Shown here: positions 1 through 9,478 of the stretch, in pieces
Position numbering within the stretch: position 1 is the first letter of the stretch
How the letters are laid out: each line of letters opens with the position of its first letter
Assembly (NCBI GenBank): GCA_016840025.1
Contig: JAEOTF010000102.1
Location: 1-64,000, forward strand
Length of the DNA stretch: 64,000 bases
Direction of reading: 5' to 3'
From: Candidatus Hodarchaeota archaeon
GTDB taxonomy: Archaea > Asgardarchaeota > Heimdallarchaeia > Hodarchaeales > YT1-039
Position numbers and translations under genes: made by a program
Notes under the pieces: generated by a model
Seen by the model: the letters and a program-made list of their open reading frames with translations, nothing else
What the model was told of the DNA's origin: nothing
Database searches by the model: none

Positions 1-2
1 AA

Positions 3-1115
3 CGTTATAAAGTCACCGAAGATGCTAATATTCCAGCTTCTTATGGAGGTTGGAATTTAAAAGATAATTCTAATCCTTCGTTAGACCCTGCTTGGTATGC
101 TGCTGCTCTTGGTGGCTATGGTATCATCTACAATATGGATTATCTTAACAATTATGATTTAGCGGCTCCTGCTACTTGGGATGACTTGATGAATTATTTC
201 TATTATGGTCATGTTTTGATGAGTCATCCTGACAAATGCGAGTACACAATGTCCACTATTCTAATGCTCCTTCAAGAGAAATGTGACCAGTCTTCAAGCA
301 CCGAAATTACAGAAAATGCAGATATAACACAGGCCTGGCAATATTGGGTAAAAGTAATAGGTAACGTAGGTCAGTTTGCATCTTCGAGTTCTTTAGTTTC
401 TGCCAGGATTGCTGCCACTATTTTTGGTGTCGGGATTACACTCGACTATTATGCATATGAGGAAATGGTTACTAATACTAAAATTAAATTTACCTACGGT
501 AAAGCTACTACTGTTCGTCCTGACCCTGTAGCAATCCTGAAGGGAGCTCTGAACTTAAACAAATCAAAAATGTTCATGGATTACCTTACAAGCACTGAGG
601 GACAAACACGTGTTGGTAAGTACAGAACTCCCGTAAATCGTAATGCTAATACTACCAACCCTATTCCCCGAGCTTGGGATGATGAGGGCAACCCCACTAT
701 TGACTTCCCAACTATATCTCCTCTAAATCCATCTCTAGATAGAGAGCTTCATGAACCAACAGAGAAACTCTTTACTCATTGGTTTATACGGAATCATAAG
801 AGAGCAAGAAACGCTTGGAATGCAATTGGAGAAACAGATAGCAAGGAAAAACAAGAAAAAGCCCTTAAGGTGTATATTAAACTCCCTTCTAACTTCGGTG
901 GTACGATTGCTTCTTTGCTTGCCCATAATCATAGCGATACTTCGGTTACGGATCTCTGGAGGACTGAAGGTGCAACAAATTTTAATTCCGCTATAAACAT
1001 TATTGAGGGAGATGATGGAGGATTAATACCCAGTTTTGAAGCTCTTTTACTTCTTACAGCTGTATTCCCACCCATGAGCTGGTATCGTCAGAGGAAGAGA
1101 AAGTATAGGGAATAA
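3..1115 (+). CDS. ABC transporter solute-binding protein, 5'-truncated by window edge
   Basis: The reading frame is open from base 3, so the start lies outside the window. The visible part (about 370 residues) aligns along its length with the complete solute-binding protein at 1556-3025; shared stretches include EDANIPAS, DPAWYAAA and GKYRTP. It is therefore a tandem paralogue of an extracellular binding protein of the ferric-iron/AfuA type. It would capture substrate outside the cell for the permease and ATPase that follow. The C-terminus has a degenerate tail: PSFEALLLLTAV, a hydrophobic run interrupted by two prolines, then RQRKRKYRE. The intact paralogue has PGFEAL there. Weaker anchoring or relaxed selection is possible. 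The family assignment is firm but the substrate is not. Confidence 0.85.
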   Translation, partial: RYKVTEDANIPASYGGWNLKDNSNPSLDPAWYAAALGGYGIIYNMDYLNNYDLAAPATWDDLMNYFYYGHVLMSHPDKCEYTMSTILMLLQEKCDQSSSTEITENADITQAWQYWVKVIGNVGQFASSSSLVSARIAATIFGVGITLDYYAYEEMVTNTKIKFTYGKATTVRPDPVAILKGALNLNKSKMFMDYLTSTEGQTRVGKYRTPVNRNANTTNPIPRAWDDEGNPTIDFPTISPLNPSLDRELHEPTEKLFTHWFIRNHKRARNAWNAIGETDSKEKQEKALKVYIKLPSNFGGTIASLLAHNHSDTSVTDLWRTEGATNFNSAINIIEGDDGGLIPSFEALLLLTAVFPPMSWYRQRKRKYRE

Positions 1116-1555
1116 TGGAAAGCTTATGTCACGTTTTTCCAATATTTTTTCTAGTCATATTCAGTTGTTCAAGTGACTGAAATTTATTACAGACATATAT
1201 TTTGGAGTAGTACCTATCAAACCATCAAAAAAGGAAGATACCAGAAAGATGGGTCAAGAAGGAGATCAAGTCGAATGATAGTCACTATTGTAAGGCTTTT
1301 GCTGGAATCTTCTTTGATGAGAAAACCTACTAACTTTCATAATATTCCAATTATTTCTATAGACTGCGCCCTTTTCCTGCTCTTTAAGTTCTTAGATTTT
1401 TTATTTTATAAATAATGTTGGGAAGAAATGTTAGGACAAAAATTTTTAAATTTTGAGAGAGGACTACCATAAATACAAGCAAAAGCTTGATAATCGATTA
1501 GAGAGAAAAAGGGAAAACAATCTAAGTTAGAAAAAAACGAAAGGATGATGAAATA
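1116..1555. other. Intergenic region between the two solute-binding-protein genes
   Basis: AT-rich spacer of 440 bases. An 80-codon frame at 1173-1415 has a GTG start without a ribosome-binding site and a composition unlike a protein, so I do not call it. An A/T-rich stretch near 1440-1460 could hold a promoter for the next gene. A purine-rich AAAGGATGATG lies just before the ATG at 1556 and is its likely ribosome-binding site. Confidence 0.5.
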
Positions 1556-3025
1556 ATGAAAAAGTTGCTAGTAATATTTGTAATGGCACTCATGATGTTG
1601 GGTCTCTTCACTCCAAGCAGTACTGTAATAGCCCCACGTCAAGAAGTCCGTTCACCAGCAGCAAATGAACTTACTATCTTGCATCCCCATTCTTCTGATT
1701 TTGCTGAATGGGTTATTGAAGGATATAAGACATGGCATATTGACGAATATGGAATCCCGCCAATCGTAAGCACCTCTGAAAAATACTCTGATGCTTGTTT
1801 GGAAGATATTCAAGCGTGGAACGGCACTAACCCTGAGGCAGATGTCTGGTGGGGTGGTGGTGAATATCTCTTTGAAGTAGGTCGAGATGAAGGTCTACTT
1901 GAAGCCTATGAGGTCGCCGAAGACGCCAATATTCCTGCTAGTCTTGGTGGATGGCATCTGAAAGATGATTCAGGCGACACCACTGATCCTGCGTGGTATG
2001 CAGCCGCTATCTCAGGGTTTGGTATCATCTACAACAAAGATTATCTTAATGGTGAAGGTTTAGCCGCTCCAAAAACCTGGGAAGATTTGACAGATTACTC
2101 CTATGATGGTCACATCGTGATGGCTGATCCTACTGCAAGTGGTTCTACCACAGCTACCGTAAAAATGCTTCTTCAAGAATTTTGTGATCAAACAGATGCC
2201 GCTGCAATCACAGATGCAGCAAACACAACCGAAGCCTGGCAGCTATGGGCTAAAATCGCGGGCAATATTGGTTTGTTCACAACTTCTAGTTCCCAAGTTC
2301 CTCGTGAGGTCGATGAAAGCAATTATGGTATCGGGATATGTATTGACTATTATGGCTATGATAAAATGGATAATCCCAACATCGGTTTTACCTACGGTGG
2401 GGCTACTACTGTGAGTCCTGACCCCGCTGGAATTATTAAAGGCACTCCTCACTTGACCCAAGCCCAGCGCTTCATGGACTACCTTACAGGCACAGAAGGA
2501 CAAACTCGTGTTGGGAAATACCGAACTCCTGCCAACAAAATGGCTACCACAAAAAAACCAATTCCTGCCGCATGGACAGCTGCAGGCGCTTCTTCTACCG
2601 ACTTTCCAGCAATAGTACCATTCAGTCCCTCCCTTGATGGCGCTATGCATTCACGTGCAAGGAATCTTTTCCACTACTGGCTTATACAGAACACAGATAA
2701 AGCAACAGCTGCTTATGCTGCTATCGGAGCCCAAGCTGACGATGTTATTCAAGAAGACGCCCTCGAATTATATGTTAAACTACCTTCGAATTTCGATGGC
2801 ACAATTGCAGGACTTCTATCTCTAGATTATCACGATACAGCTGTCACAGGCCTTTGGCAGAGTGAAGGCGCAACAAACTTTGATGCTGCCAAAGCAAAAG
2901 GCAGTGAACTGGCTTCCGGTGAAGAACCTAAAGATACAGGTGATGAGGGAATACCTGGCTTTGAAGCTCTAATAGGTCTAGTAGCAATATCTTCCCTCAT
3001 TGTTTGGCAGCGAAAGAGAAAATAA
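1556..3025 (+). CDS. Extracellular solute-binding protein of a ferric-iron-type ABC importer, with C-terminal sorting tail
   Basis: 489 residues. A signal peptide spans about residues 1-25 (MKK, then a hydrophobic run). The mature part looks like the periplasmic-binding-protein type II fold of the AfuA/FbpA group (motifs ADVWWGGGEYLFE and GIIYNKDYL). No lipobox cysteine is seen. Residues about 465-489 read GIPGFEALIGLVAI, a hydrophobic segment, then QRKRK. This is the layout of PGF-type C-terminal sorting tails, in which an archaeosortase replaces the tail with a lipid anchor; similar tails occur on Heimdallarchaeia surface proteins. The protein should bind substrate at the outer face and hand it to the permease at 3298-5421. 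Iron, another metal complex or a small organic ligand are all possible. Confidence 0.88.
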   Translation: MKKLLVIFVMALMMLGLFTPSSTVIAPRQEVRSPAANELTILHPHSSDFAEWVIEGYKTWHIDEYGIPPIVSTSEKYSDACLEDIQAWNGTNPEADVWWGGGEYLFEVGRDEGLLEAYEVAEDANIPASLGGWHLKDDSGDTTDPAWYAAAISGFGIIYNKDYLNGEGLAAPKTWEDLTDYSYDGHIVMADPTASGSTTATVKMLLQEFCDQTDAAAITDAANTTEAWQLWAKIAGNIGLFTTSSSQVPREVDESNYGIGICIDYYGYDKMDNPNIGFTYGGATTVSPDPAGIIKGTPHLTQAQRFMDYLTGTEGQTRVGKYRTPANKMATTKKPIPAAWTAAGASSTDFPAIVPFSPSLDGAMHSRARNLFHYWLIQNTDKATAAYAAIGAQADDVIQEDALELYVKLPSNFDGTIAGLLSLDYHDTAVTGLWQSEGATNFDAAKAKGSELASGEEPKDTGDEGIPGFEALIGLVAISSLIVWQRKRK

Positions 3026-3047
3026 ACAATAATTCCCTATTTGGAAG

Positions 3048-3072
3048 CTGTTTCTCCTAGAGAAACAGTTTT
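3048..3072 (+). terminator. Hairpin plus T-run after the solute-binding-protein gene
   Basis: A perfect 9-bp inverted repeat, CTGTTTCTC and GAGAAACAG, has a three-base CTA loop and is followed directly by TTTT. It starts 23 bases after the stop of the binding-protein gene. It resembles an intrinsic terminator or a 3'-end-stabilising hairpin and would let the binding protein be made in excess over the permease downstream. Archaeal termination usually needs only the T-run, so RNA stability is an equally good reading. Confidence 0.6.
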
Positions 3073-3297
3073 CCTCAAATTTTCTTTATGATAATTTAAT
3101 AACAATCTCTTTTAATAACAAATTTACTAATATTATAATCAAATAATTCACCTATTTATCCTATAATTGAATTGGTTGGCCAAATTATTCATTATGATGA
3201 AATCTTAGACTGATATATTATCATTTTCGACTATATAAGAGTTATAGATAAAAAATAATGAAGAATAGGACATCTAGAGTATTTAGAGGAACTCAAT

Positions 3298-5421
3298 ATG
3301 TTACCAACATCCCCTAAAACCAAAGAAAAAGAAAAAGAAAAAGTATCTACTAGTGTTTTTCTACCAAGTTATGATATTCGTTCCTTATCTTTGTTCAGTG
3401 TTCTTATGCTAGTTTTTTGTTTCTTTATGTTTTTACCAATTCTAAGTATTTCTATTTCAGCTTTTAATTTTGCAGACCCTGTTAATTTTGATAAGTCTTT
3501 TGACATTTCTAAACCTTTAGAATCCTTTACTTTCTTGGAACATTTTACATATTGCTTTGAAAATCCTATCTATCGTCGAGGCATTTTTAATGCTATTTTT
3601 GCAGGATTAATGACTACATTCATCTGTAGCCTTATTGGTCTCACGGTTACGGTAATTTTTAGTCGATATCACTTTTTTGGTAAGAAATTTTTTCAATTCC
3701 TAACTATATTTCCTCTTGTTTCACCACCCTTTGTTGGCGCTTTTGCTGTAAGTCGCTTATTAGCCAGAAATGGTATTGTTAGTAATTTTTTGCAGCAATA
3801 CATTCCCGGGTTACCAGAGTTGCTCGGTCATACGATTTGGGGTGTGATCTTCATCCAATCAGTTCATCTCTGGCCACTAGTATACTTCAATACAGCAGCT
3901 TCATATAGTAAATTAGATCCAGCTTTGGAAGAACAGGCTAGAAACCTTGGAAGTTGGGGTGGTAATCTTTACCGCCAGATTATTTTACCTTTGATAACGC
4001 CTGGATTCGTTGCTGGAGCGGTTCTCGTCTTCATTTGGTCTATCAGCGACTTAGGAACGCCTATTGTTCTGAATTTCATGGAATTCGCCCCCTATCAAGC
4101 TTTTGCTGCACTTAGGGAAAAAAGAGAGTCTTATATTGAGGCTGCTTATGCTTTAGTATTTATTATACTCATTGTTAGCTTGATAGCACTCTTATTCGCT
4201 TCTAGGGTGGTGGGAATGAAGGATTATGCTCCAGAAAAAGTTTCGGGAATGGAGCAAACACGGCTAATGCAAACTGCATCAAAACCAAAAACAATCTTGT
4301 TCTGGGTAATGCTGGTAACACTTTACACTCTATCTATGTTACCCCATATTGGCATTATTATAGTTGCTTTTGTAGAGAGAATCCAATATGGCGAGATTAT
4401 ACCTACTTTATGGACTTTTGAAGGTGTTACAACAGCACTGGGAAGAGACGATATAATAGCGATGATATTTAACTCGTTAATCTATGCATTTTTTGCAATG
4501 GCGATTACTACCATTATAGGAGTTATTGTAGGCTTTCTATTAGTGAGAAAGAAGTATCTAAGAGGTATTAGCTACGTAATGTTGGCTATTGGAGGATATG
4601 TTGGCTTAATGCTTGGGGCACAATTGGCTTTCCAGTTCACAGGCACCACGACAAAAACATCTGTGATGCTAGGATCCACAATCCTCATGGCGGTACTATT
4701 CTATGGAATTGGCCGACTTCTAAATCTTAGATGCCTAGAAATTTTTTCAACAATGCCTTTTGCCATTCCAGGAATTGTTTTAGCTTCAGGATACATAGTT
4801 TACTTTAGTGATACTACTTCAATATGGGGACTTTTACCGCCTCAATTAGACACCCTTCCCATATTTGGTGAGTTTACAGAGGGATTAAGAGACTTTCTTT
4901 TACGAAGGCTTGGGGAAAAATCGCCTACCTCTGGACAATGGGGGATGACTAGATTTACCTCTTTTTGGTTTATTCTTGTTGTCTCATATTCCATGAGAAG
5001 GATGCCATATACTGTACAATCGTCCACTGCTATTCTAAGACAGATACATGAGTCATTAGAAGAGGTCTCTCATAACTTAGGAGCATCAACAAAATATACT
5101 TTTAGGCGAATTACAATGCCGTTAATGGCTAGTGGTCTATTAGCTGGCGGGATTTTGACATTCATAACAAGTTTTACCGAAGTGTCCACCTCAATCCTGA
5201 TAACCCCCCCAAACGCTGTCTTTAAACCAATATTTCCTTTTCCCCCGGTGCAAGGCAGCTCAGATCCCATAACAAAAGGGATTTACGATCAAATACAACG
5301 TGGAGATACGACAACAGCTGGCGTACTCGGATTAATCCAAATGATTACAGCAGGTACTGGTATGGGAATAACCCAGAAAGTAATGGGTGAGAGGACAGGC
5401 ACCGTTTTTGGAGGAGGGTAA
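3298..5421 (+). CDS. ABC importer permease, fused double-domain FbpB type
   Basis: 707 residues with about 12 predicted membrane segments in two homologous halves. Each half carries the EAA loop that contacts the ATPase: near residues 210-230 (EEQARNLGSWGGNLYRQI) and 587-605 (EEVSHNLGASTKYTFRR). The fused two-domain arrangement is typical of ferric-iron and thiamine permeases of the FbpB/ThiP type. The N-terminus is cytoplasmic and lysine-rich (KEKEKEKEK). It sits between its binding protein and ATPase, so the three form one importer. A GAGGAA ribosome-binding site lies just before the ATG. Confidence 0.9.
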   Translation: MLPTSPKTKEKEKEKVSTSVFLPSYDIRSLSLFSVLMLVFCFFMFLPILSISISAFNFADPVNFDKSFDISKPLESFTFLEHFTYCFENPIYRRGIFNAIFAGLMTTFICSLIGLTVTVIFSRYHFFGKKFFQFLTIFPLVSPPFVGAFAVSRLLARNGIVSNFLQQYIPGLPELLGHTIWGVIFIQSVHLWPLVYFNTAASYSKLDPALEEQARNLGSWGGNLYRQIILPLITPGFVAGAVLVFIWSISDLGTPIVLNFMEFAPYQAFAALREKRESYIEAAYALVFIILIVSLIALLFASRVVGMKDYAPEKVSGMEQTRLMQTASKPKTILFWVMLVTLYTLSMLPHIGIIIVAFVERIQYGEIIPTLWTFEGVTTALGRDDIIAMIFNSLIYAFFAMAITTIIGVIVGFLLVRKKYLRGISYVMLAIGGYVGLMLGAQLAFQFTGTTTKTSVMLGSTILMAVLFYGIGRLLNLRCLEIFSTMPFAIPGIVLASGYIVYFSDTTSIWGLLPPQLDTLPIFGEFTEGLRDFLLRRLGEKSPTSGQWGMTRFTSFWFILVVSYSMRRMPYTVQSSTAILRQIHESLEEVSHNLGASTKYTFRRITMPLMASGLLAGGILTFITSFTEVSTSILITPPNAVFKPIFPFPPVQGSSDPITKGIYDQIQRGDTTTAGVLGLIQMITAGTGMGITQKVMGERTGTVFGGG

Positions 5422-5449
5422 ACATCTTTATTACAAAAACAATCAAAAT

Positions 5450-5758
5450 ATGTGTAGGATGAAGACATTGCACCAAAATAAACTATCGTCTTATGCTAAA
5501 CAGATTGTGGAATTGGTCAAAGAATTCAGAACCTATATATTAATAATCATTGCATACTTTATAGTAAGTGAATTAGCGGAACAATCCTTCATAGATCTCG
5601 CAGGGACATTATTCAGGACATTTGTCTATCCTATTAATTGGTTAGTGTATGATATGGAATTTACCAAAGCAGATGTTCCTGAGGTATTTATCCTGATGGT
5701 TCCACTCGTTTTTTTGTTTAGTATAGGTCTTATAATTATTATATCAACAGAAGATTGA
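5450..5758 (+). CDS. Small two-segment membrane protein in the importer cluster
   Basis: About 102 residues from the ATG at 5450; an ATG three codons later is an alternative. The frame also runs upstream into the end of the permease gene, but that part looks like a shadow. Two hydrophobic segments are visible, around TYILIIIAYFIV and VFILMVPLVFLFSIGLIIII, separated by a polar loop. I recognise no family. Its position between permease (29 bases upstream) and ATPase (about 40 bases downstream) suggests an accessory subunit or a passenger of the same transcript. Confidence 0.6.
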   Translation: MCRMKTLHQNKLSSYAKQIVELVKEFRTYILIIIAYFIVSELAEQSFIDLAGTLFRTFVYPINWLVYDMEFTKADVPEVFILMVPLVFLFSIGLIIIISTED

Positions 5759-5795
5759 AAAAAATACGATTAGAAGGCAATAAGTGGGAAATAGA

Positions 5796-6875
5796 ATGGT
5801 TGAAGTACGATTAGAACACCTGAACAAAAGATTCTCCAGTAAAGATCGTGTAATAACTGCTGTCGATGATGTTTCTTTAACTATTAATGAAGGTGAGATA
5901 GTTACTCTCTTAGGCCCTTCTGGTTGTGGGAAGAGCACAACCCTTCGAATTATCGCAGGGTTTATTACACCTGACTCTGGCAAGGTCTTCTTTGGGGATG
6001 AAGATGTTACAAAACTTCCACCCCGTAAGCGTAATACAGGCATGGTGTTTCAAAGTTACGCTTTATGGCCACATATGAGTGTAAGGAAGAATGTTGAGTT
6101 TGGTCTAGTGGTTCGCGGCACTCCATTGGAAGAACGCTTGAAACGTATTAAAGAAAGCCTCAAGATGGTTGATATGGACGATTATATTGACTCTTCACCT
6201 ACAACCCTTTCTGGTGGCCAACAACAACGCGTGGCTGTTGCTCGAGCGCTAGTTATCAACCCCGATGTATTGTTGCTTGATGAACCCTTATCAAACCTTG
6301 ATGCAAAATTACGGGTAGAAACTCGTACTGAAATCCGGAGTCTTGTCAAAGAACTGAATCTCACCGCTATTTTTGTGACTCATGACCAGGCTGAAGCTCT
6401 TGCAATTAGTGACCGGATTGCTGTGATGAATATAGGTGCTTTATCACAAGTTGGTTCTCCTTTAGATATCTATGGGAGTCCTGAAAATTCTTTTGTTGCA
6501 ACTTTCATAGGTGAGGCCAACAAAGCACCAGCTACTGTTGTAGATGTTCAAGCAGATCATGTAGTTCTTCAACTGGACGGGGAAGTCTCCCCCTTGAAAG
6601 CGGAATACTTCAAGAATTGTCAAAAAAACAAGAAGGCCGATTTAGTAGTTCGACCAGAGCATATCTCCCTATTTCAACAGGCTGAAGGTGAGAATGTTAT
6701 AGAAAGCCGTGTAGAAAGTAGTCAATACATGGGGAATACAGAACGAACTGTTATTAACATTGTGGGAAATCGTTTCGTATGCCAAATCGAAGCACCAGAT
6801 TTTGTGATTAAACGCGGTCAACGTCTTGTCGCTCAGATTCTCCCTGAAAATCTTATGGCCTTCGGTATTGCATAA
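5796..6875 (+). CDS. ABC importer ATPase (FbpC/PotA/MalK-like)
   Basis: 359 residues from ATG 5796; a GTG at 5784 would add four residues. Walker A GPSGCGKST is near residue 40, the Q-loop in GMVFQSYALWPHM, signature LSGGQQQR near 138, Walker B VLLLDEP with D-loop SNLDAKL, and H-loop THDQAEAL. The C-terminal 120 residues form a TOBE-type regulatory region (VRPEHISLF), usual for importers of this class. It hydrolyses ATP on the cytoplasmic side and pairs with the two EAA loops of the permease. Confidence 0.92.
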   Translation: MVEVRLEHLNKRFSSKDRVITAVDDVSLTINEGEIVTLLGPSGCGKSTTLRIIAGFITPDSGKVFFGDEDVTKLPPRKRNTGMVFQSYALWPHMSVRKNVEFGLVVRGTPLEERLKRIKESLKMVDMDDYIDSSPTTLSGGQQQRVAVARALVINPDVLLLDEPLSNLDAKLRVETRTEIRSLVKELNLTAIFVTHDQAEALAISDRIAVMNIGALSQVGSPLDIYGSPENSFVATFIGEANKAPATVVDVQADHVVLQLDGEVSPLKAEYFKNCQKNKKADLVVRPEHISLFQQAEGENVIESRVESSQYMGNTERTVINIVGNRFVCQIEAPDFVIKRGQRLVAQILPENLMAFGIA

Positions 6876-7026
6876 GCTATCTCCCTATAACTGAGAGAAT
6901 CATAGGTTTCTATAATTTTCTTCAATAACATCCACAATTTCACAATTATAGCTAATTCATTACATAAGAAGAATATGTTAATAAAATTAGCAGTTATCTT
7001 ATTGAATTAGGTCATATGTCACTCTT

Positions 7027-7728
7027 ATGAAATCAATTCGAAGATTAGATCTTCACATTCATTCAACTTGGTCAGATGGCAGTGTAACTCCCCCAAAAAT
7101 CCTCAAATATTCTGCTTCAAAAGATTTTTTCGTAGCTATTACTGATCATTTCAGTCTCAATCCTGTAAAACGATCACGGGTCCTCGACCAGGTACATGCA
7201 TATCTAGATGAACTTCAGAGTTTGAAAAAAGAGTTTAAATTTTTAGTAGGGCTTGAAATAGATACTTATAGCATTCCTAATTTTTCTAAGTTTCTTAATT
7301 CTCTTCCCCTCCACCGCTTTGATTTTCTCCTTTTTGAATACGTAATTGACCAAATTGGGATCAGTTTTTTTCCTAAAAGATCTAATTGGCAGGAAATTCT
7401 TCTTCAGATAGGTAACTTTGTTACTCAACTTCCCTCAAATAAGTTACCCGTTGGACTTGCTCATCCTCATTTAGGTGTTCTATCGAATAAGGAATTTCAA
7501 CAATTTTCTCGAATAATCTATGAACGGGCTTTTTTTCTCGAATTAAACACACACTATAATAATTTTCGCGAGCTACGCTTTCATACACTTCTTAATGAAG
7601 GATATTCTGTTACAATTGGTACAGATAGCCATTCATTGGATGGAATTGCTCGAACAGAAAGCTTATTTGATTTTTTCAAAGAAGAAGAGCTAATAAATGG
7701 GTTAGTTTCTTTCGTAAGAAATGTATAG
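7027..7728 (+). CDS. PHP-domain metal-dependent phosphoesterase
   Basis: 233 residues. PHP motifs occur in order: HIHSTWSDG (residues about 10-18), TDHF, HPHLG and GTDSHSLDG near the C-terminus. These supply the histidine and aspartate ligands of the metal cluster. The family hydrolyses phosphate esters (histidinol-phosphate phosphatase, polymerase-associated PHP, small-nucleotide phosphatases). No second domain is present, so it is a free-standing enzyme. The substrate cannot be told. It overlaps the start of the next reading frame by a few bases if the longest frame is used. Confidence 0.85.
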   Translation: MKSIRRLDLHIHSTWSDGSVTPPKILKYSASKDFFVAITDHFSLNPVKRSRVLDQVHAYLDELQSLKKEFKFLVGLEIDTYSIPNFSKFLNSLPLHRFDFLLFEYVIDQIGISFFPKRSNWQEILLQIGNFVTQLPSNKLPVGLAHPHLGVLSNKEFQQFSRIIYERAFFLELNTHYNNFRELRFHTLLNEGYSVTIGTDSHSLDGIARTESLFDFFKEEELINGLVSFVRNV

Positions 7729-7753
7729 AAAAATAATTACAAGGGATCATAAG

Positions 7754-7975
7754 ATGGACAAACAAGTAAAAGGTTTCTTAGGGATCTTATTAGTCATTAT
7801 CGGTATTGCCATAGCTGGTTTAGGGGGCACTCCGGGTCAAACTGACTCAGGTATCTCAGATAATGCTATTATTAATGTGGGTTTCTATGTAATCGGCTTT
7901 TTCATTGCATTTCTAGGCTTTGGAATGTTACTTCGGGTTTATCGATCTAGAACCCCCAATATTTCCTCCGAATGA
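7754..7975 (+). CDS. Small membrane protein, unknown
   Basis: 73 residues from ATG 7754 (start MDKQVKGFLG), preceded by AAGGGATCATAAG, which supplies a weak ribosome-binding site. Two hydrophobic helices (ILLVIIGIAIAGLGG and FYVIGFFIAFLGFGMLL) are joined by a short polar loop; the tail is basic. No family is recognised. The same frame extends 11 codons upstream to overlap the PHP gene, but that extension is polar and lacks a good start. Confidence 0.55.
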   Translation: MDKQVKGFLGILLVIIGIAIAGLGGTPGQTDSGISDNAIINVGFYVIGFFIAFLGFGMLLRVYRSRTPNISSE

Positions 7976-8244
7976 ACATGTTTGCAACCTTTAAGTCTAT
8001 GAATGAATTTATTCATAAAAATTATAACACTAAAACACTTTTTAGAGATATTTAAGACTTTTCACGTTATTCATGTGTGTTTGGCAATATTTATAAAGTG
8101 CATGTAGTACGTATATTTTAGGTGTTTCATATAAGGAATTACTAGAATCAAAATGGATGAAAAGAGTGATGACCGAGTACTTTAACTTTAAAATGACAAC
8201 TTATTTCCATTATATGGATTTGTTATTAAATTGGAGGCCTTTAT

Positions 8245-9456
8245 TTGGGTTTTTTCCGTGTAGCAACGCGCTCGATTATTAGCGCCACAAGATCAAGGAG
8301 ACGTTTATTAGTATTTGTAACAATCTTCACAATTCTGGCTGCAGCGACACTTTTCTCCGTGGGAGTTTTTGAGGAATATTCAAAAGAGAAGCTACTCGAC
8401 CAGAAAGGGGCAGTAATCAGTATGTTTGATTTCGATAGCGTTTCATATTCTAATGCTAGCGATCTTCTTGAAGAAGTTGAAGATGAGGCAGAAAATAGTC
8501 TAGATAAAGCACTAATCTACCCTCATTTTGAAACAAGTCCTGAACTTCGGGTTCTTTGTATCTATGTAAATTATCCGTGGGCTTTTAGGTCACTAAATCC
8601 TTCAGATATTGATACTGGACGGTTTCCGAGGAGTAGATTTGAAGCTCTCATTCCAACCAATGCTCGGGCTACTATTGGAAACCACAATCTTTCACTTGAT
8701 ATAGGAGTAATAGTTCACGCTGATTCTGGAGATGATGCCTTAAAAATCCCTATTGTGGGAACATTCAATGAATCTATACTGAGAGAATTAAATGAACCAC
8801 AACAATGGATTATAGTAGGAATTAAAGATGAAAACGATCGTGAAGCTGTGAGAGACGCTTTTGGAATAGTAAATGATTCCGCAGTATATGTTTACCAGAT
8901 GTCTTTTTTAGCCAAAGGGTCTCCTGTTGGTTATAATCCCCTAGATTGGACAAGCACTCAAACATACAAGCATGTTGAAACAATAGCACAGGCAATTAAA
9001 AATTTTTACAAGGTTCCTGCTCATGGAGTTTGGCAGGAGGATATTTATTTTAAAACCGCAGATGAAAAAGTCAGTGAACGCACCGCGGATGTTACTCGCT
9101 TTGTTTTTGGTATTGGTGGAGGTATCTTAGTTGCCTCCCTCTATGCATATCTCATTACACGCTTCCGTCGTAGGGAAGTCGCAATCTTAAAAGCAATTGG
9201 GTATAATGCTATGCAGGTGAGAACAGTCCTCTTGTCAGAGATTCTAGCTGTTGCTATTGGAGGTTTCATAATAGGTTATGCAGCTGTAGTCACCGGTGGT
9301 TTTATAATCTCAGGAGGCGAAACTATCCGATTTATGTCAGTATCAACAACAATAATTTCACTTTTAGCGGTTGTATTGATTAATGTCCCAGGATTTCTCC
9401 TTGTATCACGACGAATTCTCTCTGTAAGACCCATGGAGTTATTTAGGGGCCGCTAG
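8245..9456 (+). CDS. ABC transporter permease of the MacB/FtsX type
   Basis: 403 residues. Start at TTG 8245, chosen because GGAGG at 8232-8236 lies eight bases before it. There is one N-terminal membrane helix (LLVFVTIFTILAAATLFSVG), an extracellular domain of about 240 residues, then three C-terminal helices (FGIGGGILVASLYAYLI; LLSEILAVAIGGFIIGYAAVV; IISLLAVVLINVPGFLLV). This four-helix layout is that of MacB/LolC/FtsX permeases, which use ATP to move an extracellular domain rather than import solutes. The ATPase gene follows after 22 bases. Confidence 0.88.
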   Translation: MGFFRVATRSIISATRSRRRLLVFVTIFTILAAATLFSVGVFEEYSKEKLLDQKGAVISMFDFDSVSYSNASDLLEEVEDEAENSLDKALIYPHFETSPELRVLCIYVNYPWAFRSLNPSDIDTGRFPRSRFEALIPTNARATIGNHNLSLDIGVIVHADSGDDALKIPIVGTFNESILRELNEPQQWIIVGIKDENDREAVRDAFGIVNDSAVYVYQMSFLAKGSPVGYNPLDWTSTQTYKHVETIAQAIKNFYKVPAHGVWQEDIYFKTADEKVSERTADVTRFVFGIGGGILVASLYAYLITRFRRREVAILKAIGYNAMQVRTVLLSEILAVAIGGFIIGYAAVVTGGFIISGGETIRFMSVSTTIISLLAVVLINVPGFLLVSRRILSVRPMELFRGR

Positions 9457-9478
9457 ATGGTACTTATGAGGTGATCAT

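Noticed and set aside
1173..1415. 80-codon frame between the binding-protein genes
   Set aside because: GTG start without ribosome-binding site, Arg/Lys/Ser-rich chance composition and no resemblance to the neighbours.
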